A DNA stretch of 64,000 bases from Lota lota (lineage: Eukaryota; Chordata; Actinopteri; Gadiformes; Lotidae): positions 92,001 through 156,000 of the forward strand of contig JACYXH010000249.1 in assembly GCA_026745465.1 (NCBI GenBank). The letters run 5' to 3'. The position numbers were made by a program, and so were the translations under genes. Below the pieces are notes generated by a model that saw only the letters and a list, made by a program, of their open reading frames with translations, had not been told where the DNA came from and ran no database searches. The number at the start of each line of letters is the position of its first letter. Position 1 is the first letter of the stretch. Shown piece after piece: positions 12,322-23,911 of this stretch.

Positions 12322-12618
12322 GTCCAGGTTTTTAATGCTCGTGACGTATTGCGGATGTGACGTAAGAGAGGTCGGCGTCGTTGTGACATTTCTGTGAAGC
12401 ACACGTCGCTATGGGCCTAATATTGTATTAACCATACATATATGCAGTAAGGTTATTAACTAAATTAAATAACTGATGGACCAAACAATAAAATAAACCA
12501 TCTGAGCTATGATGACGGATTGTCTGTTACCATGTAGTTTCTAAAAACAACCAAATGGTGGCAGAATCTCTCTGTCTCTCGCTCGCACGCACGCTCTTTC
12601 GCATGCAAACGCACCCAA

Positions 12619-12748
<130 letters not shown>

Positions 12749-13146
12749 TGGGGTTCAGTGTTTTATGCCTGATTATTTGATAAATGTTCAATCTATTTGA
12801 GATATATACAGGCCTACATAAATCCAGGCAAGGCAATCATAAATGCAAAATGTAAATTTCTCCAATTTATTAATCTTCGAGTGATAGATCACTTATCACA
12901 ACTGATTTTATTATCTTATATATATTTTTTTTTACATTAAACTGTAATAAATCCCGAAAGCAGGTATGTCTAAAGCCAAAGCCTAGCTTGACATTTCCTT
13001 GAAAAAGAAACATTGAGATATACATTGGAAGGGAATCTTAACAGTGATGTGTGGAAAAAATGGGGCTCCACAGCTTCCCTTTCAAAGGAAATATTTAGCA
13101 TTTAACATTTACATTCCTTCTGTCTATCTGTAAAACATCCGGCTGT

Positions 13147-13428
13147 TTGTCATATTGTTCGGACCTACTAGGCCTATTCGGTCATGGAAAGAATTCCAAG
13201 GTGTCAAAATCCACAAGAAATAACATCCACAGAAAAAGAAAAAAAAACGTAAAACCTGTTTTAGGAGATTTAGTTTATATTTGTCAGCCAAGGCATGGTG
13301 TTAGGCTGTTCACACTTAAAGGTCAACATTGCAGCTACATCCAAAATCTCATCGAAACACTGCAGCTAATAGAACAGAAGGAAATTCCCATAAGCCGACA
13401 AGAGCTTCTTGAACGTTCTCCCATGTAA
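13147..13428 (+). CDS. Uncharacterised 93-codon open frame (weak)
   Basis: I do not recognise it. The ATG-TAA frame has a basic start (KNSKVSKSTRNNIHRKRKK) and then mixed sequence such as VLGDLVYICQPRHGVRLF and LIETLQLIEQKEIPISRQEL. Composition is protein-like, but there is no known motif, and neighbouring splice sites were not convincing. It may be a decayed exon, possibly part of a lost neighbour gene. Confidence 0.15.
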   Translation: MSYCSDLLGLFGHGKNSKVSKSTRNNIHRKRKKNVKPVLGDLVYICQPRHGVRLFTLKGQHCSYIQNLIETLQLIEQKEIPISRQELLERSPM

Positions 13429-13758
13429 ATGCCTCATCTGTCCTGGTGAAAGATGGCCCCTGAGAGGAGCTGTCGGAGAGTCAGTGGTCGTCTTCTTCAC
13501 GCCACATGTCTTATCGGTTTGTGCTGCCCCATGGATCAAAGGGAGCCGTGCAGCAGGCTGTTTACTAAGTTAGGGAGACAAACGTAAGAATAACATTGGG
13601 ACCTTTATATTCACTGAGCCGTATTTCTCTGCAGTAGACGTTATATTTTGTCTGAATGGCATTAAGGCTTTTCAGCTGCTAAAGGATGCTAAAGGAAGTT
13701 CTTGAAGACAATCATTCCTAAATTGCAAAGAGGCCAGAGTTGAAGATTCTAAAATGTA

Positions 13759-14316
13759 AGTGTGTATTGTTGATGCTGCATCCTGACACACAACACATTT
13801 AGGTGTATATTGTTGATGCTGCATCCTGACACACAACACATTTAGGTGTATATTGTTGATGCTGCATCCTGAAACACAACACATTTAGGTGTATATTGTT
13901 GATGCTGCATCCTGACACACAACACATTTAGGTGTATATTGTTGATGCTGCATCCTGACACACAACACATTTAGGTGTATATTGTTGATGCTGCATCCTG
14001 ACACACAACACATTTAGGTGTATATTGTTGATGCTGCATCCTGACACACAACACATTTAGGTGTATATTGTTGATGCTGCATCCTGACACACAACACATT
14101 TAGGTGTATATTGTTGATGCTGCATCCTGACACACAACACATTTAGGTGTATATTGTTGATGCTGCATCCTGACACACAACACATTTAGGTGTATATTGT
14201 TGATGCTGCATCCTGACACACAACACATTTAGGTGTATATTGTTGATGCTGCATCCTGACACACAACACATTTAGGTGTATATTGTTGATGCTGCATCCT
14301 GACACACAACACATGT
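13759..14316. repeat. Minisatellite, 43-bp unit, about 13 copies
   Basis: A 43-base unit (containing GTATATTGTTGATGCTGCAT and CCTGACACACAACACATTTAG) repeats head to tail with almost no variation; one copy reads GAAACACAAC at 13871-13880 and the first and last copies are diverged at the edges. The unit is not a multiple of three and has no spacers, so it is neither coding nor a CRISPR array. Confidence 0.98.
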
Positions 14317-16492
14317 AGGCCGTTAAAAAGATGGCGATGGAGTTTCCTTACATGCTCCATCAAAACAGATCCATCAATCCCCATCTAGTTAACCGTATCC
14401 CTTGTAAAAAGCAACCAAAAAAAAACAAGATCCCAGTGGTTGGCGTCTCTTCTATAAGTTCAAATATTGCGGTTTGCTGAGAGACTTAACACAGAGGATG
14501 AACGTCCTCTCCTGTGGTGGCAGAACCAGACCAAACATTCATCATCACGTCGTGTACCCCCCAGCCCCTCACCTTTTGGACTGAAAGCCGCGCAGCAGCA
14601 CCATAGCAGCACTTCTTACATGTGCACGCGACACAATACCTTCCCAAAATGAGGTCTCCTTGCCACAATAAGGAAGAATCTCACGTGTCTATATGGGGAA
14701 TGCAAGGGAATCTCCATCTGTGTTTCATCTCTCAAAACCAAACACTAAAAGACATAGGTTTTGAAAAATATACATTGTATCTAATGTTACAATATTTCCA
14801 CTTATATCTCCATTAGGCCTATATATGGAAGTCTGTCAGTGTGATATCAACTGCTCACCTCTATAAAAAAAAAGAGCTAAATAATGGTCATTCAATATCT
14901 TTATGGCTGTAAGGTGTGTTCTCAAAGCTTAATGCCTGCATCTGGAGAAAACTCTACAATTACAATTAGAAGCGTGTTTTACATGGTACTTTGCATGAAA
15001 AACCATGAAGTCGCCTCATACTTCATACTGTGCAACTTTTCCCTCAAAGACCAACAAGACATTCTTTCACACTAATATTTGTGTAATTTTAAACCATGCA
15101 ATTTAAATCTTTAACTAGGCGTACTCACAATGAAACGGGACAACACAAGCCATGTTTTCCTATTCAGCCCATCTTGTTTACTGTTCACATATAAACATAG
15201 TGAAGGCGTGTCACTTCCATTGGTATTCTATTGATCCACTGGTTTGAGGTATCCCTTGTGTGTCTCTGTGTGTGGTATCCCAGGAAGCCACTAGCAACAG
15301 ACAACAGCTGGCTGGATGATGAGAGCGTGGGGGGGTGGGGGGGTTTTGAGCCAGACTCAAGGTAAACGTTGGTGTGTTGACTCAAGGGCCTCACACAGGC
15401 ACAGAGCAGACGTAGTTCTGTTGTCTGTGGTGTTTAAAGGCACATATATCATATATACATTATATATATACATTCCTATTGTGGATGTTTAAGGAGTTTA
15501 AGAGTGAAGAATTGTCCGATCAGTGGGGCAGGCGCTCCGTGTTGGAAATATAACTGGATTTTACAACTCATGTGTAAAGGCTCATGAATGGTTGTGTTTC
15601 CATGGTATAGGAAGCTTTTGGGATCCCGATGTGCGCTGCGGGTTAAAAGGCAGACACATGTGACACCTAGGTTCGAAGAGAACGCCAGACTCACAGGTCG
15701 TCAGCCAGCGCCATTGACCTTTCCCACTGACCTCTGGCTCTCCGAGAGGGTTTTACTGTAGAGCCACGGTCGATTTTAACACGTTGTCAGGACAGACATC
15801 TGCACTGTGGCTGGATATTTACTTTCAATATTGACGTTCAGGCTATAAGAAGACATGGGGGAGACATTAGGTATTCAGCTTTGTATGGGATAGAAACTCT
15901 TTGAAATTGGACAGCATAACAGTTGGAGCTACATGACAAGCATGTAGTTATAGCCTACTTTAGCTAAACAGAGAAGCTGCACCTTACTGTTTAGTTATAT
16001 CCATTAAATATGTAATGATCCCACGAAAAATACAAACATCAATGTCTGGTAGACTACTGTATAATTGTTTAATTCACTTGAATTGTACACAACAAAACAA
16101 AAACTAAACATGTTTAATGTCACACCTTTTCAGAATATCAATAACAAAGGAAAGACAGAAAACCAAATCAGTGTTATATCTGTAGAAGAGCTTCATGATT
16201 AACAACATATTATATTACTTCTTTTAAAATAAGATAATAGGAAAGAGATAATATATTGCAATTATCATAAAAATATATATAAATGCAAAAAACAATAAAG
16301 TTGTAAATAAAGCAACTGTCAACCACATTTTCGCTTACCTAAATTATTCAGATATATTTTACAAATAACAATGCTGTAAATCATTTTGTAATAAAGGAAC
16401 AATTACAAGAATTAAAACGAAAATACATTCCAACAGCAGAAATAATATATATTTGTTAATTGTAACTATTCAAACTAGTTTGTTTTTCAAAC

Positions 16493-16561
<69 letters not shown>

Positions 16562-16927
16562 TTTAAGGAATTAAGTGAAACGTCATACAAATCATATTTT
16601 AACACGAGAAGACATTAACATGGCAAAATAATAATTATGAATACCCAAAAACAAACCAAATGTATAAATTGGTAAAAAATGTAAAAGCCTTGTTTTCAAA
16701 CAGTAGCTGTGTATAACCTGCTCTTCATAGATCCAGGAAGTAAGAGGGACTACGTGCCAGTGTTGCAGTGGTCCATGTCTGTGACTCCGACAGGATGCAC
16801 AGTCTGGTGGGTCTGTGGATGTCAAATAAACACCAGGTCAAACTGTGTGCCGTGTTTTGTTTTCGTTTGTTAACCCACCAATCAGCCGTGAGAGAAATAA
16901 GCGTTACTCACCAACTCAACGTTCACC
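14317..16927. other. Intergenic stretch; includes (AT)n at 16495-16558
   Basis: No gene seen. The part near 15900-16700 is very AT-rich, with a perfect AT dinucleotide run of about 64 bp at 16495-16558 and a small ATATAT patch near 15445-15470. The right end probably holds the 3' UTR of the matrilin gene, which is on the minus strand. Confidence 0.6.
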
Positions 16928-19900
16928 CTAAGCACGGCCCAACACGCTCTCCAGCTGCGTCACCCTCCCGGTGATGTCACTGAGTGAGAGCAGTCAAGGC
17001 TATTCATACATTCTCTATGGGATGTTAGAAAACTTGATGGGGTATTGATGTTAACATGCTTTGCACTGTATGGTTATTCCTATTTTCTCACCATTGACGA
17101 GGGTTGTTTTGATAAATGGAGGGCCTTATTGTGGTTGCCTCAACACAGTATTCATTCCCATATAGTGCTATTTAGACACAGACGCAAAGCGACTCCTAGT
17201 GACACCTCAGATACATTTCATTAAGGAACAGGAAGGGTGTTAGGCAACCTTGCTCCGTGTAATTGTGTTTGAAAACGGAAAGAAAGAATTAACGACCTTG
17301 CTCAAGGATGAAGGACAAGACGGCTAAGGACATTGGGGATTGACCCCTGAGTGGTTCAGATAAGCCAGTGGAAAGCGGGTGGAAGGATATGCTTAGCAGT
17401 GAGTTGCTGGATGGCGCTCTGCGTCTGCTTCTGGAACGCCAGTCTGGCTTCACACTTACAGGGGTCCTCCACCACCACTGCTTTCACCTCTTCAGCCGCA
17501 GGAAGCACACAGTTCACATCCGTGCAACAGAATGGTCACGTACGTAGCGCAAGAGCACAAAAACACAAACACACACGCAAGTCATCAATACAGCCAATAC
17601 TTTTGTTTAACAACACATTCACGTCGAAGCACAAAAATGCATACTTTGGACAAACATTTGATTCTTTTCTTGGTCAAAAGAAGATGTGAAAAACTGTAAC
17701 CCATCCATATATCCTGTACAGTATAATCCAGAATGACTTTGTAACTACCAACTCAATATCAGCATTCTGCACTTTGTCCCGAATGAACAGACATGCTGTT
17801 AAAAGCTTACTGTTTCTCATGTGTTCTCAACTAAGTTTAACACATATCGTGTGAGTGCCACATGGCTTATTGTCCAACAAATGGGAAACCACAACAGTCA
17901 ATCAACGGAGTCAAGCTGTATTGCTCCAATAGGATGGGATGTTGGGAAGCACTTCCATTTAGGCAAAGAAATAAAATAATTATTTAAAGCATTGTTGTTG
18001 TTTTTAAAGCTGTAATGGGCATGTCTCTAAATGGCATAAGTATCACATCAGCAATTCAGATCGTCTGTCATATTTGAATGATCATTTGTAGAACATGGCG
18101 CCGTTAAGCAGGGCCCCATTAGGTTCTTACGTTTCATGGAACATGTTTTCTTGTCCGTGTTCAAGATATAACCCTTCCGGCACTTGCAGTAATAGGAGGC
18201 GTTGCTGTTGACACATATGTGATCGCAGTGGTGTCCCATGGCGCAGGGGTCCACACCTGGAATAAGCCAGGATTAGGAGGCGCCACCAAGATGGCGGCGC
18301 CTTGGCGGGGTGAAGGTGGGTGATGAGACTTTTCTAATATATAATTTGGGGATACATTTGTAACCATTAACCAATCCAATGTTCCACGGATGTCAATAAG
18401 GCATGCCTTATTTACCTCAGTGCCATCCCTTAAAAGATTGATATTCTGTAGAAATCCATATTTGTTGATGTACTCCTATTGAGCTGCACTCAAATAACAT
18501 ATTTATTCATACACATAGGCATGGGATGTTTTTCCCCATGCCATCAAGCGTTATCTTTGGGAAGCAAGCCTCTTTAGAGCGGCTTATCTACGCAGCGGTC
18601 TAAGAAGTGCCCTTTGTGTCTCTGGATAGAAACCCAGAGGCACGGTCTAGAGCCTTCACCACATTTCAGCCACATCTCATTTGCATACTGATTAGGCTTA
18701 CCGTGTGTTGGACAACACAAGTGAAATCCCAGAGAAACATTATGGAACCGCGCACATTTAACATTGATTAGTCTGTACCATCAGTTAGTTGCCTGATTCT
18801 AGAAAAAATAACTCTGTAGAACCTTGTTTAGCCAGCACAGCTGTTAAAGTAAAGGTGGCAGTATAACCTCAACAACAGGAATTTGGAGTCTATAAGTTTC
18901 CTTCAATGTATTTTGTCAATGTTTCTTTGTATTTTCGTCTCTCCAACTGTCAGCTATTTGTAGTTTGGATATACAAAGTTCTACGGAGTTAGATCATTGT
19001 ACGCTAAGAGGGAATATTCTTAAAGCATATTCTTGGTGACGATGCTTTGGTTGGGTTCGGTCCTTTGAAGCTTTCTCTGTGTTTATCTAATGACAGAGTA
19101 CCATTCTTTCTTTTCTGCTGTTAAAAAAGAAGGTGAAAGTTGAGGACCGTTTTAGGCCCCAATACTTTCCGTTGGGCTTGAGTTAGCAACTACAAGCCAG
19201 TGCAAGCTCACACATCTGCGCTCCATGTGCGCGTGACAAAATGCGGTCTATTTCTCTTCCACATCATGAGGTCACTTAGCATTCAGCTACAGAGTTAGTG
19301 TACAGTCCCAGGTGCAATTATTATTAGTTACCTCGATGATCCGTGAAGAGGGATCACTGCCAAACTGCAAGCGTTCCTCAGGAAGCACAGCTTTAAGGTT
19401 AACGGGAGAATGGTCTCCTCCGCCCCCCCCCCCCCACCCCCCCCCCGCCCACCCCACCCCCCCCCCCGCCGCCGCCCCCCCTTCAAAGTCCTACCACACA
19501 GGGTCTCCCGGAACTTGGAGGTCAGCTTCTCGATGACGCCGTAGGTTTCCACGTAGAAGACGTGGTCCTCCAGGGGGATGCTGGCCATCAGCTGCAGGGA
19601 GCGCATGTCCGCGCGGTCCACCCCGACCGCGTAGATCTCGATGCCCAATGCCCGGGCGGCGGCCGACACGTCCTCCACCTGGTCCTGGGGTCTCCCGTCC
19701 GTGACGACGATGGCCACCTTGGAGATCTTGCGGGAGCGCGGGCGGGCGCCTGACTGCTCGGTGAAGGCCTCGTTCATGGCCGTCTTGATGGCGAGGCCCG
19801 TCATGGTGCCGGCGGCCAGGGGCTCGACGCGGGTGATGGCGCGCTTCATGTCGGGCTTGTTCAGGTGGTCCTTGAGCAGGAACTCGATCTTGACGGTGCT

Positions 19901-22007
19901 GGCGTAGTTGACCACGGCCACCCGGGTGGCTTCGGGTCCGACGTCCAGCGTGTCCACCATGTCGGCCAGGAAGATCTTGACCTTCTCAAATTCGCCGGGA
20001 CGCACACTGCGAGAGCTGTCGATGATGAACACCAGATCCAGGGGACGACTCCTGCACTGAGAATCTGTTTCTATGGCAACCAATCACAGGCATCGCCTTG
20101 AATTGCTTTGAATTATGAACTGTGTCTGCAAATTCTTTTGACCATTCACCTTATTGAATGCATGACATCTTTCACAAATAGAATAATTATGTTAAAAACA
20201 ATTAAAGGGTGGCGAACAGCCTACAGAAGATTAAAACTAAGTGTTAACAAGATTGTACGTTTTGAAACATTACTAGGGTCAATTGACAGGAACTTGTGAG
20301 GTTTCAATTAAAATGATACAGTATGTCTTAGAGGGCATACTGTTGCCAGCTTTTAAATGGTTCACCAAGATGTTTGTCAGAAAGAGTTATTTTTTAGGAT
20401 TAAAAAAGATTTTTTGCGGCCATTTATTTGAGCAGTGGTGGAATAGCGGTTAAGAGCATGAAAGTCTGAAAACCCCATACTATATTTGTATGGTTTGTTT
20501 TGTCAATCTAATGTTTTATTTCTGCCCACACACAGAACAAACATTTTTTACATAATGTTATAATCCAGATTTCTCCCTTGACACCAATTCCATTTGCAAA
20601 TGTTTTGCCATCATTTGTCAAATCAAACATGAACTTACATTTCAAAGCATTGGGAAACATTAATGTGGGTTTCGTAAAGCAAACCTGACTTGGAATATTC
20701 TACCTGTCTCCACAGGACTGACGGTGGTGATGTTGCCGCTTTGGGTACTGACCGGTAGCATCACAGGAGCGGTGGTCTCCACCGGGGCCTCAGTGGTCTC
20801 AATCACCAACACGGGGGTGGTAGTGGTCACAGGTGGAAAGGTGGTCACCGGTAGCGTTGGAGGCACAGTGGCCTGGCTTACCACTGTTGTAGAGGACAAC
20901 ATGGGCAGGGGGGTGGTGGTGGCGAGGTAAACCACTGGGGTGGGGCTAGAGGTGACTGCTGCTACTGTGGGGTCTGGCTGCACCGTGGGTGGGGGTGACG
21001 GACACACACTGTGGTGTCTGTAATAGCCCGGGGCGGGGAAGGGGCTGTGGACCCTGTGATGGTGGACTAGAGGTGGTGAGTGAGCTCTGTGAATGTTGTG
21101 CCATTGGGGTACTACAGCACCATTGAAGTGGTGGTAGGAGGGTGGCATGGGGGCCGAGTGTCTGTGGTGGTAAGTCACTGGGGGAGATAGAGGGATGGGA
21201 TGATACACTACCGGCGGTGGGATCCTGGGTGGCTGGTGATGGTAGTGATAGCCTCTATACCTGTAATCACTGCCGTGAACTACGGGCCACCAGAAAGGAG
21301 AAGCGATAGCGCACGTTAACAGCTTGAAAGGAGAGTTGAAAGTGTAGCGTGTAAGTTTCCTTCATACAAGTTATATAGAGTACAATTATTTGTTGTTTGT
21401 TTTGTTCAAGCAGGAACAAATTAGTAGTTCAAGCATGAGTAGTTACAGCCACCTAAACCGTTCTAAACATGTTTAGGAATTCTGCAGTAGGTCTATTGAA
21501 GATTTCATGCACGTCATGTTTGGAAATGTTAGGCTTCACTTTTTGGTTAGCAGGAATTATTGAAAGATGTATTTACACGTTGCTAAATAACTCTTGCTTA
21601 TTTTGCCCAATAATGTGTAGGTCTACTTTCAGAACATTAGGCCTTAACCTAAAAACTGTATTTTCTTTCTTACATACAATATGACAACGCATTCATTAGG
21701 CATACGTCTAATTAGACAGACATAGGCTTACTTGATGCAAGACAATATTTATATAATATCATTAATTTATGGTTTTAAATTGTAACACTTGATGGTAAAA
21801 AAAAATAATAATGTAATAACGTGTTTAGAGAACTAGAGACTTACTTGATGGGTTCAGCGTTCTGTGCGGTGGTCGGGCAATATTTCTAGTTTGTGCATAA
21901 CTTTGCGCAGTTATGTGGTGAAGATCCAATCCGCTGGGCGGGTACGTGCCCAGTGCATCAGACAGCAACAGCAAAACGCAGTAAACGCACGAAAAATAAG
22001 GCTTCAT
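16928..22007 (-). CDS. matn3: Matrilin-3
   Basis: Six exons, 22007-21845, 21279-20704, 20064-19495, 18256-18131, 17489-17391 and 16983-16928, join in one frame of 1590 nt (529 residues). Order: signal peptide [20 protein letters not shown]; a region of about 190 residues rich in His, Pro and Thr ([15 protein letters not shown], then [12 protein letters not shown]); one VWA domain with the metal site DSSRS and [11 protein letters not shown]; one EGF repeat ([16 protein letters not shown]); a hinge with the paired cysteines PCKCE; and a heptad coiled coil ([16 protein letters not shown]) for oligomerisation. Matrilins bridge collagen and aggrecan in cartilage matrix. Human MATN3 has four EGF repeats and no Pro/Thr domain; I recall that zebrafish matrilin-3 carries such a domain. 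Position beside laptm4a and the syndecan supports MATN3 over MATN1. Confidence 0.92.
16984..17390 (-). other. U12-type AT-AC intron in the matrilin coiled coil
   Basis: On the minus strand the exon ends GCTAAGC and the intron opens ATATCCTT, the minor-spliceosome AT-AC donor consensus. It closes with a CCTTGACT branch-like element about a dozen bases before a terminal AC (16985-16984). Joining here gives [18 protein letters not shown] in phase; no GT donor in this exon would. Matrilin genes are known to carry an AT-AC intron at this coiled-coil position. Confidence 0.9.
19421..19481. repeat. C-rich tract next to the matn3 VWA exon donor
   Basis: About 60 bases that are almost all C on the plus strand, so G-rich in the transcript, begin some 14 bases downstream of the exon 3 donor (19495/19494). 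It may fold as a G-quadruplex in the pre-mRNA. Confidence 0.9.
20425..20490 (+). repeat. Possible tRNA-derived SINE scrap
   Basis: GTGGTGGAATAGCGGTTAAG resembles a Pol III A box of a tRNA-derived SINE head, but no B box or tail follows. It sits in a matn3 intron. Confidence 0.3.
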
Positions 22008-23250
22008 CGTGGCGAGCTGTTTTCCAACCCCGTCCTGTGCCAACCGGACGCCTGGGAGAGCTGTTCTTCTTCGGCCGCGGGGCCAAGTTTAAGTAGTGTT
22101 GACCTCAGACCACCGAACCCTTTGGTCCAATCCAGGTGCGCCTCGTTCCAAGGATGCGCGAGCAACCACCCTAACACTCGCGAGAACTTGTAACAGTTTC
22201 GTTTTTTTTCTGAAGAATGTGAAAAATAGTTCCTACATTCGTTTTTATTAAACATTCGCCAAATAAGAACTTCAAACTTAACTTAAAACGCGTATTGCTT
22301 GTAGTCAGTTTAGGGTTTTTTGGCAATCCATTTGAATGTTTTACTTGTAATGTCTCCCCCTGGTGTCTTTCATTTATACTTGGTTATTTTTCCTGTGGTG
22401 TCTGTTTTTAGTGTACTTGGTGTTAGTGTTCGTTCAGAGCCTGCCTGTTCGGACCTGCAGACCGATTGCGTGGCCTCCGGTTTTGCTGCTTTGCAGCTTT
22501 ATCGAGAAACGCTCATCCAAACAACTACACACCGAGCGCGTCCTCGGTCCTCACCGACACACCCGCAAAGTGTTCAATTGACCGGATGAACGGTTGTCGA
22601 GAAATTGAAGAACAAACATAAACATGCTTTTGATGTCATTACTCAAAAACGTCTTGAACTATTGATTTATAAACATATAAAAACAATTTCTAATGAATAA
22701 TTGAAACAATTTGATCATCATTCAACAATGAATTATTGTGTAATTAATTATATAATTAAACACATAAAACAATTTATAATTAATAATGGTTATTCATTTA
22801 TTTATATAACCATTTAGATGGTGTCGCCGTCAATTTTAACAGTGTTACAATTGCCCACCAACCATCCAATCCACGAAAAGCTACCCTGCTGGCTAGAAAC
22901 AACAAAGCTAACATTTGACAAAGGTAGCAAATGTTAGGCAGCAGAACTGTCATCAAAAGTAGACAGATTTAAATTCATAGACATTAATGGTTAAGAGTTA
23001 AGACAGTATCACGAAAATACCCATGAGGTCGCCCATTACATTTGGGCGGCATCAAATAGGCCTTCTACACGATGCTTACAATGTTTTGGAGAACATTGAG
23101 AAATATTGTTTGTTTTTAAATCATTTTTTATAAGCAGAAACAACAGCCTTCATATCACATATTTGTAGGCTTCATCAGCAGTTATAGGGTTCTTCTCCTC
23201 GTACAAGACTCGGACAGAGTTCAATGAGTCAAATGACGAATGCCAATTTG
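22008..23250. other. matn3 upstream region and gap before laptm4a 3' end
   Basis: It holds the presumed matn3 promoter and 5' UTR (22008-22300), then AT-rich DNA (22600-22810) with no gene seen. TTTATT near 23267 gives AATAAA for laptm4a on the minus strand, placing its mRNA end near 23250. Confidence 0.5.
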
Positions 23251-23911
23251 TCTTGAAACGTTTATTGAAGCCAATATGTTATATAACAGGATCAACATAT
23301 GTCATGAAAAGTAAAGAGCGGTGTTAAGGAATAAAGCAGCATGCGACTACATGTGCAATCCGTTGCTCTTGACTGAGGCTGCACATTAAAAAAAGGAGAA
23401 GTCACTCGTCGTACCACAACAGGGGCAATGGCTAGAGATGTGCTTGGCACACAGGGTGATGGGACAGGCCTAAAGCAATGCTTCAAACTAAAACAGAACA
23501 CAGAAAAGGTACTCATCCAAAAAAGTGGAGAATGGAATAAAAACTAGATTTTTAATAAGATGGTGAAATTAAGAACAGCCCAATTCAACATTAAGATACT
23601 TATTTATAATTAGTGGATTGTCTAAGATTCGGTTATTTTTATTTTACATTTCATGCTTAAAAAGGTGTAGAATGGTGGTGCTGAATCGATGGGAGCATTT
23701 CAAGCAAGTCGATGTTCACAAGAATCCTTTTTACTAAGACACTTAGAAACATAAAGAAAAGGACAAGAGGTTGGGGCCACGTTGCAAGCACTCGCATACA
23801 GACTCTTCAGTCCCACTTGTACACTCAACACACAGGCAAGGCCAAAAAACTAAATGTGAATAGATGTACTAACACTGTATTGGGGAGGGGGTGTGGTTGG
23901 TGGGGGTTAAC

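Noticed and set aside
13759-14316. CRISPR-like array of regular repeats
   Set aside because: The units abut with no unique spacers and the genome is eukaryotic; it is a minisatellite.
19312-20101. Plus-strand frames opposite the VWA exon
   Set aside because: They are GC-rich antisense shadows of the matn3 VWA exon and the C-rich tract.
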